Of a DNA stretch of 64,000 nt, positions 43,901 through 52,819 are shown in pieces. Within the stretch, counting starts at the first letter, position 1; the number at the start of each line of letters is the position of its first letter. The notes under the pieces are model-generated. The model did not search any database, was not told where the DNA came from, and saw only the letters and a list, made by a program, of their open reading frames with translations. The translations under genes were made by a program, and so were the position numbers. Location of the stretch: positions 1-64,000 of the forward strand of contig JBMNOU010000003.1 of assembly GCA_050943215.1 (NCBI GenBank), read 5' to 3'. Origin of the DNA: JBMNOU01 sp050943215 (GTDB lineage Bacteria > Bacillota > Clostridia > Christensenellales > SZUA-584).

Positions 43901-44906
43901 TCCGCTCGGGGTTCCTTCGCGTATGAATATCGGGCAGGTGCTAGAGGTTCATTTGGGCTATGTCGCAAAAATGCTTGGATGGCGGATCGCGACGCCTGTT
44001 TTTGACGGAGCTTCCGAAGAAGATATCATGCAGATATTCAAAGAATTTGGTCTTGATCCGGATGGCAAAACGGTTTTATATGACGGACGAAGCGGAGAAC
44101 CTTTTGAAAATCGTGTGACAGTGGGATACATGTATATACTGAAACTTCACCATCTTGTAGACGACAAGATTCATGCCCGCTCCACAGGGCCGTATTCTCT
44201 GGTAACACAGCAGCCGCTGGGCGGCAAAGCCCAGTTTGGCGGTCAACGTTTCGGAGAAATGGAGGTGTGGGCGCTCGAAGCATATGGCGCCGCTAACACG
44301 TTACAGGAAATACTGACAGTTAAATCTGATGATGTGGTGGGGCGTGTCAAGACATACGAGGCTATCGTTAAGGGAGAGAACATTCCTGAACCGGGTGTTC
44401 CCGAGTCCTTTAAGGTATTGATCAAAGAGATGCAAGCGCTTGCTCTCGACGTTAAGGTGCTAGGCGATGTAGGTGAAGAGATTACCATAAAAGAGAGCAT
44501 AGACGATGACATGTCCGGCCTTGAGGTCAATATTGAAGGGGCAGAAATGGACACCATCTCAGAGAGACGCATCACGGCTAAAGATCATGGTGAAGAGGAC
44601 TTCTCTGACATCACTTTTGAAGAACTTGATGTGCCCGATATCGATGGTCTTGATGACTTAGACATCGATATCAATCCAGATATTGTAAAGCCTAAGCGCA
44701 GTATCGACGAAGACGATGATATCATTGGTCTTGAGAATGCCGGAGATGATGAAGATGATGATGATTACAGCGACGATTACGAAGGCAACGAAGAGAGCGA
44801 AGATAGCAACGAAGATGATTTAATGGACGACATCGAACTGGAATCTCTTGAGGAACTGGCGGAGGATGACGATGACGACCTGTATGATGATTTTGATGAT
44901 AAATAA
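40998..44906 (+). CDS. rpoB: DNA-directed RNA polymerase subunit beta
   Basis: A 1302-residue beta subunit. All main regions are present, from MNFSKIKEVLDMPDLIEIQ at the start to GQRFGEMEVWALEAYGA near the end of the conserved body. The rifampicin region (about 480-505, SQLSQFMDQTNPLAELT then HKRRLSALGP) shows the sensitive residues. From about residue 1165 the protein continues into an unusually long acidic tail of some 135 residues with runs of Asp and Glu. ATG 40998 is the only possible start after an in-frame stop, although GGAG lies 15 bases away. rpoC follows after 37 bases; rplJ-rplL are not upstream. Confidence 0.97.
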   Translation: MVQEIRIGKRNRMNFSKIKEVLDMPDLIEIQKDSYKYFLEVGLREVLNDISPITDYSENLILEFMDYYLDNKPKYNVEECKERDVNYAVPLKVVVRLINKETGEMKEQEVFMGDFPLMTEKGTFIINGAERVIVSQLVRSPGVYYDYTIDKSGKKLYSATVIPNRGAWLEYETDSNDCYWVRVDRTRKLPMTVLARAMGYGTNQEIIDLLGDEDFLQATFKKDSGQSTDDGLIEIYRRLRPGEPPTVESAKMLIDSLFFDQRRYDLARVGRYKYNKKLSISARIEGYKSAENVISVDGEVIVQKGEIISRAIAEKIETAGINSVVLTVGDAEVKVVGNNFVKTDSYLPFNPLEAGINEKVHFPTFQAILAEFGSDEQELKKQLKANIDKLIPKHIIVDDIIASISYQIGLKYGIGQTDDIDHLGNRRLRSVGELLQNQIRVGLSRLERVVRERMSIQDMDVATPSNLINIRPVTAAIKEFFGSSQLSQFMDQTNPLAELTHKRRLSALGPGGLNRERASFDVRDVHHSHYGRMCPIETPEGPNIGLIGSLSTYARINEYGFIESPYRIIDKEKKIITDEIVYLTADEEDKYVVAQANEPIAENGFFAHQRVMSRRQDEIVEVNRDEVDLMDVSPKQVVSVATALIPFLENDDANRALMGSNMQRQAVPLICPEAPIVGTGMEYKTAKDSGATVLAYEDGVVKHVSADSILIQEENGPREYKLIKFSRSNQGTCTNQYPIVKIGERVIKGDIIADGPSTEMGELALGRNVLIGFMTWEGYNYEDAILVSERLVHDDVFTSIHIEGYESEARDTKLGPEEITRDIPNVGEDALKDLDERGIIRIGAEVRAGDILVGKVTPKGETELTAEERLLRAIFGEKAREVRDTSLRVPHGEEGIVVDVKVFTRENKDELTAGVNKLVRCYIAQKRKISVGDKMAGRHGNKGVISRILPVEDMPFLPDGTPLDIVLNPLGVPSRMNIGQVLEVHLGYVAKMLGWRIATPVFDGASEEDIMQIFKEFGLDPDGKTVLYDGRSGEPFENRVTVGYMYILKLHHLVDDKIHARSTGPYSLVTQQPLGGKAQFGGQRFGEMEVWALEAYGAANTLQEILTVKSDDVVGRVKTYEAIVKGENIPEPGVPESFKVLIKEMQALALDVKVLGDVGEEITIKESIDDDMSGLEVNIEGAEMDTISERRITAKDHGEEDFSDITFEELDVPDIDGLDDLDIDINPDIVKPKRSIDEDDDIIGLENAGDDEDDDDYSDDYEGNEESEDSNEDDLMDDIELESLEELAEDDDDDLYDDFDDK

Positions 44907-44943
44907 GTTTTAAGCTTTCAGCATATGAGAGGAGAGGAATTAT

Positions 44944-47900
44944 TTGTTTGAACTTGGCAATTTTGATTCCATTCAGATTGGGTTGGCTTCTCCTGAAAAA
45001 ATCAGGAAATGGTCGAGAGGCGAAGTAAAAAAACCCGAAACAATCAATTACCGGACATTGAAACCGGAAAAAGACGGTTTGTTTTGCGAAAGGATTTTTG
45101 GTCCAACGAAAGATTGGGAATGCCATTGCGGACGTTATAAACGCGTTAGATACAAAGGCATTATCTGTGATAAATGCGGTGTTGAGGTTACACGTGCAAA
45201 GGTAAGGCGTGAGAGGATGGGGCATATCGAACTGGCAGCACCCGTTTCTCACATATGGTATTTTAAAGGCATACCTTCAAGAATGGGGCTTTTGCTTGAT
45301 ATGTCCCCAAGAGATCTGGAAAAAATCTTGTATTTTGCGTCTTTTGTCGTAACAGATCCGAAGGATACGCCGCTTGAGTATAAACAGCTCTTAAATGATA
45401 AAGAGCTGCGCGAATGCCAGGAAAAATACGGTGACGATGCGTTTGTCGCAAAAATGGGCGCGGAGGGTGTAAAAGACCTGCTGCGCCAGATTGATCTTGT
45501 TAAATCATCCAAAGAGCTCAAGAAAGAGCTCGATACGTGCACCGGTCAAAAACGCGTTCGCGCGATTAAAAGACTAGAGGTCATCGAGGCATTTAGGCAG
45601 TCGGGAAACAAACCCGAATGGATCATACTCGATTGTATCCCAATCATCCCGCCCGAGCTTCGGCCGATGGTTCAGCTTGACGGTGGAAGGTTTGCGACGA
45701 GCGATCTTAACGATCTTTACAGGCGCGTTATTAACCGTAACAACCGTCTTAACAGACTACTTGCGCTGCGGGCGCCGGATATAATCGTGCGTAATGAGAA
45801 GCGCATGCTTCAGGAAGCGGTTGATGCACTGATCGATAACGGACGGCGCGGACGTCCCGTTACGGGCCCGGGCAACCGTCCGTTAAAGTCACTTTCGGAT
45901 ATGCTTCGAGGCAAACAGGGACGGTTCCGCCAGAATCTGCTTGGCAAGCGCGTCGATTATTCGGGCAGAAGCGTGATTGTCGTGGGCCCCGATCTTAAAA
46001 TGTACCAATGCGGGCTGCCCAAGGAAATGGCACTCGAGCTCTTTAAGCCGTTCGTAATGAAAAAACTCGTGGAAGACTCTCTTGCGCACAATATTAAAAG
46101 CGCAAAACGCATGGTGGAAAGGGTGCGGCCCGAGGTTTGGGGCGTGCTTGAGCATGTTATAAAAGACCACCCGGTGCTGCTTAACCGCGCACCGACACTG
46201 CACAGACTCGGGATACAGGCGTTTGAACCCGTACTGGTTGAGGGCAAGGCACTCAAACTGCATCCGCTCGTCTGCACCGCATACAACGCAGACTTTGACG
46301 GAGACCAGATGGCTATTCACGTACCGCTTTCGGTGGAGGCGCAGGCGGAGTGCCGCTTTTTGATGCTGGCGGCAAACAATATATTAAAACCTCAGGACGG
46401 TAAACCAGTTGTCAGCCCGACGCAGGACATGGTTATCGGAAGTTATTATTTAACGATAATCCGAGAAGGTTCAAAAGGGGAAGGCAGCTATTTTTCGTGT
46501 CCGGAAGAAGCGGTGATTGCCTATCAGACCGGCAAGATTGATCTACAGGCAATGGTCAATGTGAAGTTTACGAAGAAAATAGACGGGCAAACGCGCAGCA
46601 GTATACTTAAGACGACACCCGGAAGGATCATTTTCAACGAAGCAATTCCTCAAGATCTTGGGTTTGTGGATAGAACGCAGCCCGATAACGCGCTGAAACT
46701 CGAAGTTGACTTTCTGGTCGGCAAAAGGCAACTCGGCAAAATCGTTGATTATTGCTACAGAAAATACGGCGAAACAAAAACCGCCGAGATGCTCGATGAT
46801 ATTAAGCATCTTGGATTTCATTATTCAACGCTTGGTGCGATCACGATAAGCGTAAGCGATATCGTAGTGCCTGAGGAAAAGGCGGTTTACTTGGAAAAAG
46901 CCGAACAAAAAGTCGTGGAAATAGAGAAAAAATTTAAAAGAGGTTTTCTGACCAATAAAGAAAGAAAAGAGAACGTCATCAAGGTATGGGCGGATACGAC
47001 TAACCTTGTGACTGAAGCGCTGATGGAGGGTTTAAGCCCGTTTAACCCGGTGTTCATGATGGCAAACTCGGGTGCCAGAGGGTCAACCAACCAGATCCGA
47101 CAGCTTGCAGGTATGCGCGGGCTGATGGCAGACCCATCGGGCGAGATTATCGAGATACCTATCAGAGCGAACTTCCGTGAAGGATTGACTGTTCTTGAGT
47201 TCTTTATATCGACACACGGCGCAAGAAAAGGACTCGCCGATACCGCGCTTCGTACGGCCGACTCCGGATATCTGACGCGGCGGCTGGTAGACGTCAGCCA
47301 AGACGTGATCGTCAGAGAAATGGATTGTTTAAAGGAAGGGGATTCAGTAAGGGGCGTATGGGTTGAAGATATCATTAACGGCAAAGAAGTGATCGAACCG
47401 TTTATAGACCGTATAGGCGGAAGATATGCCGCAGCAGATATTGTCCATCCCGAAACGGGTGAGATTATCGTTCATGCAAATGAGTTTATTACGTACGATC
47501 ATTGTCAGCGTATTTTAAACGCGGGGATCAAAGGCGTACATATCCGTTCGGTGCTTACATGTAAAACAAGGCATGGCGTTTGTGCAAAATGCTATGGAGC
47601 GGATATGTCGTCCGGAAAACTGGTCAGCATCGGCGAGGCGGTGGGCATAATTGCTGCACAGTCCATCGGTGAACCGGGAACCCAGCTGACAATGAGGACA
47701 TTCCATACAGGCGGTGTCGCAGGGGAAGACATCACTCACGGTCTGCCGCGTGTCGAAGAACTTTTTGAAGCAAGAAAACCAAAAGGTCTTGCAATCATCA
47801 GCGAAATCGCCGGCACTGTTTCACTAAATGACAATAAAAAGAAGGTTGAGGTTACTGTAACAGGTGAAGATGGTATGGCGGAGATTTATGCGATACCGTT

Positions 47901-48561
47901 TGGTTCGCGGCTGAAAGTAAAAGAAAGAGATATCATTGAGGCGGGCGATGAATTGACGGAAGGATCCATCAACCCGAACGATATCTTAAAGATTAAAGGC
48001 GCAAAGGGTGTCCAGGCGTATCTGTTAAAAGAAGTGCAGATGGTATATCGTCTGCAGGGCGTTGAGATATCCGACAAGCACATAGAAGTCATCATCAGAC
48101 AGATGCTTAAGAAGTGCAAGATAGAAGATGCCGGCGATACGGAACTTTTACCCGGATCTTTGGTCGACATATATTATTTTGATTCTGAAAACGAAAGGAT
48201 GATAAGCGAAGGTAAAAAACCAGCCACCGCCAAGCGGGTGCTGCTTGGAATTACCAAGGCGTCTCTTGCGACAGATTCATTCCTTTCAGCAGCTTCTTTC
48301 CAGGAGACAACACGGGTTCTGACCGAAGCGGCGATAAAAGGAAAAACAGATCCGCTGCTTGGGCTCAAAGAAAACGTCATTATCGGTAAACTGATTCCGG
48401 CAGGAACTGGGATGAAGCGCTATAAGAATATTGATGTTATAAAAAATATTCTGAACGAAGATATACTGTCAGAAATTGATCAGAATAATAAACCGTATAC
48501 GGATGCGTATTCTGGCCAGGTATACGATCACAATATTTCAGATATGGGTATAGAACTCTAA
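44944..48561 (+). CDS. rpoC: DNA-directed RNA polymerase subunit beta'
   Basis: A 1205-residue beta' subunit. The N-terminal zinc site is ECHCGRYKRVRY with ICDKCG (about 59-80), the catalytic Mg-binding NADFDGD motif lies at about 447-453, and the second zinc site is near CKTRHGVCAKCYG (about 870-882). The bridge and trigger helix regions GARGSTNQIRQLAGMRGLM and GEPGTQLTMRTFHTGG are intact. The start is a TTG preceded by AGAGGAGAGG. It forms an operon with rpoB and probably with the small membrane gene 24 bases downstream. Confidence 0.97.
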   Translation: MFELGNFDSIQIGLASPEKIRKWSRGEVKKPETINYRTLKPEKDGLFCERIFGPTKDWECHCGRYKRVRYKGIICDKCGVEVTRAKVRRERMGHIELAAPVSHIWYFKGIPSRMGLLLDMSPRDLEKILYFASFVVTDPKDTPLEYKQLLNDKELRECQEKYGDDAFVAKMGAEGVKDLLRQIDLVKSSKELKKELDTCTGQKRVRAIKRLEVIEAFRQSGNKPEWIILDCIPIIPPELRPMVQLDGGRFATSDLNDLYRRVINRNNRLNRLLALRAPDIIVRNEKRMLQEAVDALIDNGRRGRPVTGPGNRPLKSLSDMLRGKQGRFRQNLLGKRVDYSGRSVIVVGPDLKMYQCGLPKEMALELFKPFVMKKLVEDSLAHNIKSAKRMVERVRPEVWGVLEHVIKDHPVLLNRAPTLHRLGIQAFEPVLVEGKALKLHPLVCTAYNADFDGDQMAIHVPLSVEAQAECRFLMLAANNILKPQDGKPVVSPTQDMVIGSYYLTIIREGSKGEGSYFSCPEEAVIAYQTGKIDLQAMVNVKFTKKIDGQTRSSILKTTPGRIIFNEAIPQDLGFVDRTQPDNALKLEVDFLVGKRQLGKIVDYCYRKYGETKTAEMLDDIKHLGFHYSTLGAITISVSDIVVPEEKAVYLEKAEQKVVEIEKKFKRGFLTNKERKENVIKVWADTTNLVTEALMEGLSPFNPVFMMANSGARGSTNQIRQLAGMRGLMADPSGEIIEIPIRANFREGLTVLEFFISTHGARKGLADTALRTADSGYLTRRLVDVSQDVIVREMDCLKEGDSVRGVWVEDIINGKEVIEPFIDRIGGRYAAADIVHPETGEIIVHANEFITYDHCQRILNAGIKGVHIRSVLTCKTRHGVCAKCYGADMSSGKLVSIGEAVGIIAAQSIGEPGTQLTMRTFHTGGVAGEDITHGLPRVEELFEARKPKGLAIISEIAGTVSLNDNKKKVEVTVTGEDGMAEIYAIPFGSRLKVKERDIIEAGDELTEGSINPNDILKIKGAKGVQAYLLKEVQMVYRLQGVEISDKHIEVIIRQMLKKCKIEDAGDTELLPGSLVDIYYFDSENERMISEGKKPATAKRVLLGITKASLATDSFLSAASFQETTRVLTEAAIKGKTDPLLGLKENVIIGKLIPAGTGMKRYKNIDVIKNILNEDILSEIDQNNKPYTDAYSGQVYDHNISDMGIEL

Positions 48562-48585
48562 TTATTATAGACAGGGGGAGTTAGT

Positions 48586-49338
48586 ATGGCCAAAAACGAG
48601 AATTGTGGCATCAGTGATAGCGCGCTTTGCAAGTGGATAGGGAAAGATTGTGACGGGTGCTATATTTCGAGTTTGAAACGTAGTGAGGATGCGCAAAAAG
48701 CGCTTGCGGATTTTCAGGTAACAATGTCCCTTCTACCGGATAATTTTGATGATCTACAGTCGGATGAATGCCATTTTTGCATTGGCGATAAAAACAAGCG
48801 CGACGGATATGCGCTGATCGATCTCGCGCATATAGAGCCTCCGAGCGAAACAGGTATGTTTTTCGGTTTTGGCAAAAAAATAAGGCAGAAGATCGGGTCA
48901 TTCATGCCATTATCCATTTCGATTTGCGCGCGATGCCGTAGAGTTTTTCGTTTTGCGGAGTTGATGGTATGGTTGTTTTCCATTGTTTTCTTTGCCGCCG
49001 CAATTGTCGTTGTTTCCGTTCCCTCTATAGGTAGTAGGATAAACCAGGCAGTTGTTATCGGTATCATTATACTTGCGATACTAGTCGGCTATGTTGCAGG
49101 CAAAATCATCTCGGATGTTTATATTAAAGTGAAAAGCAGTAAGGTCCGTTTCAGCGTTTTTGATATTCCCATCGCTTCAGAAATGAAAAAGAACGGCTGG
49201 TTTGCCATACAGGATCATGGTGACGTATCCAGATTTGTTTTTACAAAGAAGTCTCATACGAAAAAAGTTGGGAATATTAGAAATAAAGAGAACGATCCTG
49301 AAATAGATTTTAAACAGACTTCTTTTTTTGAGGATTGA
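48586..49338 (+). CDS. Cys-rich membrane protein of unknown function
   Basis: A 250-residue protein I do not recognise. The N-terminal 110 residues carry Cys clusters (CGISDSALCKWIGKDCDGC, ECHFC and later CARC) that could bind zinc or a cluster. Two membrane segments follow at about 124-146 and 151-172. The C-terminal 75 residues are cytosolic, basic and then acidic (KKVGNIRNKEND). AGGGGGAG precedes the ATG by 6 bases. It sits between rpoC and the L7Ae-like gene, where most genomes have no membrane protein, and seems cotranscribed with rpoBC. Confidence 0.7.
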   Translation: MAKNENCGISDSALCKWIGKDCDGCYISSLKRSEDAQKALADFQVTMSLLPDNFDDLQSDECHFCIGDKNKRDGYALIDLAHIEPPSETGMFFGFGKKIRQKIGSFMPLSISICARCRRVFRFAELMVWLFSIVFFAAAIVVVSVPSIGSRINQAVVIGIIILAILVGYVAGKIISDVYIKVKSSKVRFSVFDIPIASEMKKNGWFAIQDHGDVSRFVFTKKSHTKKVGNIRNKENDPEIDFKQTSFFED

Positions 49339-49420
49339 CAAGCTATTTTACCGGTGTTAAAATGGCTCTGTTGTGCGTTTTTTTGGGATACGTGCGGGCT
49401 ATACGTGGAGGGTTATTAAA

Positions 49421-49681
49421 TTGAGTATGGTTCATGATCTATCCCGGCCGGAAAAAAGGGTTGTCGGAATGAAACAAGTACTGAAGTTTGCGCATTCGGC
49501 GAAGCTCGATAAGGTATTTATCGCCAAAGACGCAGACGAGATGATTATAAGCAAACTGACGCATGTATGCGAAACGAACAAAATACCTTATGATCTGATG
49601 TATACGATGCATCAGATAGGTAGTGCGTGCCAGATCGATGTGGGCAGCGCGTGTGCGGCGGTTATAAAATTGCCAGATTAA
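49421..49681 (+). CDS. L7Ae-family RNA-binding protein
   Basis: An 86-residue protein of the L7Ae/L30e family (YbxF-like), which binds kink-turn RNA. It has KQVLKFAHSAKLDKVFIAKDADE and the C-terminal IGSACQIDVGSACAAVIK core. In Firmicutes this gene usually stands between rpoC and rpsL, as here. I chose the TTG at 49421, 8 bases after GGAGGG; an ATG at 49427 is 14 bases away, and a longer frame from 49373 lacks family support. A terminator follows before rpsL. Confidence 0.9.
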   Translation: MSMVHDLSRPEKRVVGMKQVLKFAHSAKLDKVFIAKDADEMIISKLTHVCETNKIPYDLMYTMHQIGSACQIDVGSACAAVIKLPD

Positions 49682-49690
49682 TGTAGACAT

Positions 49691-49718
49691 CCCCTTATTG
49701 GGTTGCAAGGGGTTTTTA
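49691..49718 (+). terminator. terminator or attenuator before rpsL
   Basis: CCCCTT (49691-49696) pairs with AAGGGG (49707-49712) and TTTTTA follows. It lies between the L7Ae-like gene and rpsL, and may separate or attenuate the two units. Confidence 0.65.
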
Positions 49719-49755
49719 TAGACAATGATTAGGGAAAGGAGGTGTATGTAACAGT

Positions 49756-50130
49756 ATGCCTACAATTAACCAGTTGGTTAAACAGGGAAGAAAGACGGCG
49801 GAAACAAAGAGTAATTCTCCGATCTTAAAGCAAAGCCCTCAGAAAAGAGGCGTTTGCCTGACAGTGAGAACGATGACGCCGAAAAAGCCAAATTCGGCTT
49901 TGAGAAAAATTGCGAGAGTTCGCTTGGTTAACGGGATGGAAGGAACAGCTTACATTCCAGGAATTGGTCATAATCTGCAGGAGCACTCGGTTGTACTAAT
50001 CAGAGGGGGCAGGGTAAAAGACCTTCCGGGCGTTAGATATCATATAGTCAGAGGCGCTCTCGACAGTGCGGGAGTTGCGGATAGGAAGCAGGCGCGTTCA
50101 AAATACGGTGCCAAACGTCCTAAAAAGTAA
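49756..50130 (+). CDS. rpsL: 30S ribosomal protein S12
   Basis: A 124-residue S12, part of the decoding centre. It begins PTINQLVKQGRK and has TPKKPNSALRK and VKDLPGVRYH, with the wild-type residues that give streptomycin sensitivity. AAAGGAGGTG lies 11 to 13 bases before the ATG, and a start-stop ATGTAA (49746-49751) lies between. It opens the str operon rpsL-rpsG-fusA-tuf. Confidence 0.97.
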   Translation: MPTINQLVKQGRKTAETKSNSPILKQSPQKRGVCLTVRTMTPKKPNSALRKIARVRLVNGMEGTAYIPGIGHNLQEHSVVLIRGGRVKDLPGVRYHIVRGALDSAGVADRKQARSKYGAKRPKK

Positions 50131-50148
50131 TATATAGGAGGATAGAAC

Positions 50149-50619
50149 ATGCCAAGACGCGGAGGCGCTCCAAAGCATGATGTTCTGCCCGACCCGATAT
50201 ATCAGTCAACAGTACTCACCAAGCTCATAAATCAGGTGATGCTGGACGGAAAGAAGGGAACGGCGCAAACAATATGTTATGACGCTTTTAATATAATTAA
50301 AGAAAAAATGGGACTTGAGCCTTTAGACGTTTTTGAGAAGGCGTTGGAAAACATCATGCCAGTTCTCGAAGTCAAGGCGAGAAGGGTCGGCGGCGCAACT
50401 TATCAGGTGCCTATTGAAGTACGGCCCGAACGGCGGCAGACGCTAGGTATCAGATGGCTGGCCACAAATACTAAAAAGAGAAACGAGAAAACGATGAAAC
50501 AAAGACTGGCCGCAGAAATTATGGATGCATATAACAATACCGGCGGAAGCGTTAAGAAACGCGAAGATACGCACAAGATGGCGGAAGCTAATAAGGCGTT
50601 TGCCCATTACAGGTGGTAG
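50149..50619 (+). CDS. rpsG: 30S ribosomal protein S7
   Basis: A 156-residue S7, which starts assembly of the small-subunit head. It begins PRRGGAPKHDVLPDPIY and has VEVKARRVGGATYQVP-type sequence and the ending MAEANKAFAHYRW. AGGAGG precedes the ATG by 7 bases. It lies between rpsL (18-base gap) and fusA (20-base gap). Confidence 0.97.
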   Translation: MPRRGGAPKHDVLPDPIYQSTVLTKLINQVMLDGKKGTAQTICYDAFNIIKEKMGLEPLDVFEKALENIMPVLEVKARRVGGATYQVPIEVRPERRQTLGIRWLATNTKKRNEKTMKQRLAAEIMDAYNNTGGSVKKREDTHKMAEANKAFAHYRW

Positions 50620-50639
50620 AAAGACACAAGGAGGAAGTA

Positions 50640-52712
50640 GTGCCGAGGAAATATCCGCTTGAAAAAACAAGAAATATCGGTATAATGGCGCATATAGACG
50701 CGGGTAAAACCACCACGACCGAGCGCGTCCTTTTTTACACAGGAAGGACATACAAGCTCGGCGAGGTGCATGACGGTGATGCCGTGATGGACTGGATGGA
50801 ACAGGAGCAGGAGCGAGGCATAACCATCACATCTGCGGCAACGTCCACCGAATGGCGAGGCTATGGGATCAACATTATCGACACACCCGGCCACGTTGAT
50901 TTTACTGTAGAGGTGGAAAGATCGCTGCGCGTGCTTGACGGCGCGGTTGCTGTTTTTTGTGCAAAAGGCGGTGTCGAGCCGCAATCTGAAATGGTTTGGC
51001 GGCAGGCGACGAAATATAAGGTTCCCTGTATCGCCTATGTCAATAAAATGGACATCATGGGTGCAGATTTTTTAAATGTGATCGACATGATGAAACAACG
51101 GCTAAAAGCGAATCCTGTGCCGATACAGCTGCCGATAGGCAAAGAGGAAGGTTTCCGGGGTATTGTGGATCTTATTGATATGCAGGCGATCGAGTATCTT
51201 GGCGATCTAGGCGATCTTGGAGTGAAGACTGAAAAAAAGGCTATACCGGAAGACATGAAGGATATGGCTGAGAAATATCGTGAAAAGCTAATTGAATCGG
51301 TTGCCGAGTATAACGATTTGCTTTTGGAAAAATATTTTGAAGGCAAAGAGATTGAGCGGGATGAGCTGATTGCTGCAGTACGCGAAGCTACGATTGCTCT
51401 TGATATAGTACCGGTGACATGCGGGTCATCGTATAGAAACAAGGGTGTTCAGCCATTGCTCGACTGCATTGTAGATTTTATGCCGTCGCCTCTTGATATT
51501 CCTCCCATAGCGGGGAAAAACACCCGAGGGGAGGATGAACTGAGAAAAGCGGACGATAGCGAGCCTTTTTCGGCGCTTGCGTTTAAGATTATGGCCGATC
51601 CTTTTGTGGGTAAGCTCGCGTTTATCAGAGTTTATTCAGGCACCCTTAAGACCGGCTCATACATTTACAATTCAACGAAAGGCAAGCGCGAGAGGATAGG
51701 CAGGCTGCTTCAGATGTATGCCAACACGCGTGAAGAGATCGATGAAGTGCATGCAGGCGATATTGCTGCAGTCGTGGGTTTTAAGCAGATCACTACGGGT
51801 GATACGCTTTGCGACGATAAACATGCGATTTTGCTTGAAACGATGGAGTTTCCAAAGCCCGTTATTGAGGTTGCGATTGAACCGAAGACAAAAGCGGGAC
51901 AGGAAAAAATGGCGATAGCACTGCAAAGATTATCCGAAGAAGACCCGACGTTTAAAACGTATACGGATTCGGAAACAGGCCAGACGATTATTGCCGGAAT
52001 GGGTGAGCTTCATCTTGAGATCATTGTGGACCGGATGATGCGCGAGTATAAAGTCGAGGCGAAAGTCGGAAAACCGCAGGTATCATATCGTGAGACAATC
52101 AGGAAAACCGTCAGCGCTACGGGCATATATAAGAAACAAACAGGAGGCAGAGGGCAGTACGGTCATGCGGTAATCGAGATAGAGCCCCTAGAGCCGGGTG
52201 CGGGATATGAGTTTGTTGACAAAATCGTCGGCGGTGTGATCCCGAAAGAGTATATACCGCATGTGGATGCAGGTATACAGGAAGCTGCCAAAAACGGAGT
52301 GCTAGCCGGTTTTGAGGTTATGGATTTTCGGGTGAAGCTTGTAGACGGATCATATCATGAAGTGGATTCGTCCGAAATCGCGTTTAAGATTGCGGGTTCA
52401 ATGGCCTTAAAAGAAGCGTTGCGAAAAGCATCCCCCGTTTTGCTTGAGCCTATTATGGCTGTCGAGGTTGTTGTTCCAGAGGATTACCTCGGCGATGTGA
52501 TGGGAAACTTAAACTCCAAGAGGGGACATATCGAAGGAACGGAGCTGCGCGGTGGCGCGCAGGTGATACATGCATCGATACCGCTTGCGGAAATGTTCGG
52601 TTATGCTACGGATTTAAGGAGCCGGACGCAGGGGAGGGGCATATTTACAATGCGGTTCTCACATTACAGCGAGGTACCCAAATCCATTGCGGAAAAGATT
52701 ATAGGTTCATGA
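50640..52712 (+). CDS. fusA: elongation factor G
   Basis: A 690-residue EF-G, the GTPase that moves tRNA and mRNA during translation. G motifs are AHIDAGKTTTTER, DTPGHVDF and VNKMD, with the switch region QERGITITSAAT. Domains II to V follow, with GRGQYGHAVIEIEP and GHIEGTELRGG. The start is GTG 50640, 5 bases after AAGGAGG; a frame extending to 50613 would overlap rpsG. It belongs to the str operon. Confidence 0.97.
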   Translation: MPRKYPLEKTRNIGIMAHIDAGKTTTTERVLFYTGRTYKLGEVHDGDAVMDWMEQEQERGITITSAATSTEWRGYGINIIDTPGHVDFTVEVERSLRVLDGAVAVFCAKGGVEPQSEMVWRQATKYKVPCIAYVNKMDIMGADFLNVIDMMKQRLKANPVPIQLPIGKEEGFRGIVDLIDMQAIEYLGDLGDLGVKTEKKAIPEDMKDMAEKYREKLIESVAEYNDLLLEKYFEGKEIERDELIAAVREATIALDIVPVTCGSSYRNKGVQPLLDCIVDFMPSPLDIPPIAGKNTRGEDELRKADDSEPFSALAFKIMADPFVGKLAFIRVYSGTLKTGSYIYNSTKGKRERIGRLLQMYANTREEIDEVHAGDIAAVVGFKQITTGDTLCDDKHAILLETMEFPKPVIEVAIEPKTKAGQEKMAIALQRLSEEDPTFKTYTDSETGQTIIAGMGELHLEIIVDRMMREYKVEAKVGKPQVSYRETIRKTVSATGIYKKQTGGRGQYGHAVIEIEPLEPGAGYEFVDKIVGGVIPKEYIPHVDAGIQEAAKNGVLAGFEVMDFRVKLVDGSYHEVDSSEIAFKIAGSMALKEALRKASPVLLEPIMAVEVVVPEDYLGDVMGNLNSKRGHIEGTELRGGAQVIHASIPLAEMFGYATDLRSRTQGRGIFTMRFSHYSEVPKSIAEKIIGS

Positions 52713-52819
52713 TTAGGCAAAAAGCACAATAATAAATGAGCAAAAAATGGTGCATGGGCACTATAATACGCCGTTTTAAATTATAAATGATAATCAAGAT
52801 TGATTAGGAGGAAAAAACA

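Noticed and set aside
44722..45252. 176-codon minus-strand frame across the rpoB-rpoC junction
   Set aside because: It is the complement of the acidic RpoB tail (giving His-rich translation) and of the start of rpoC.
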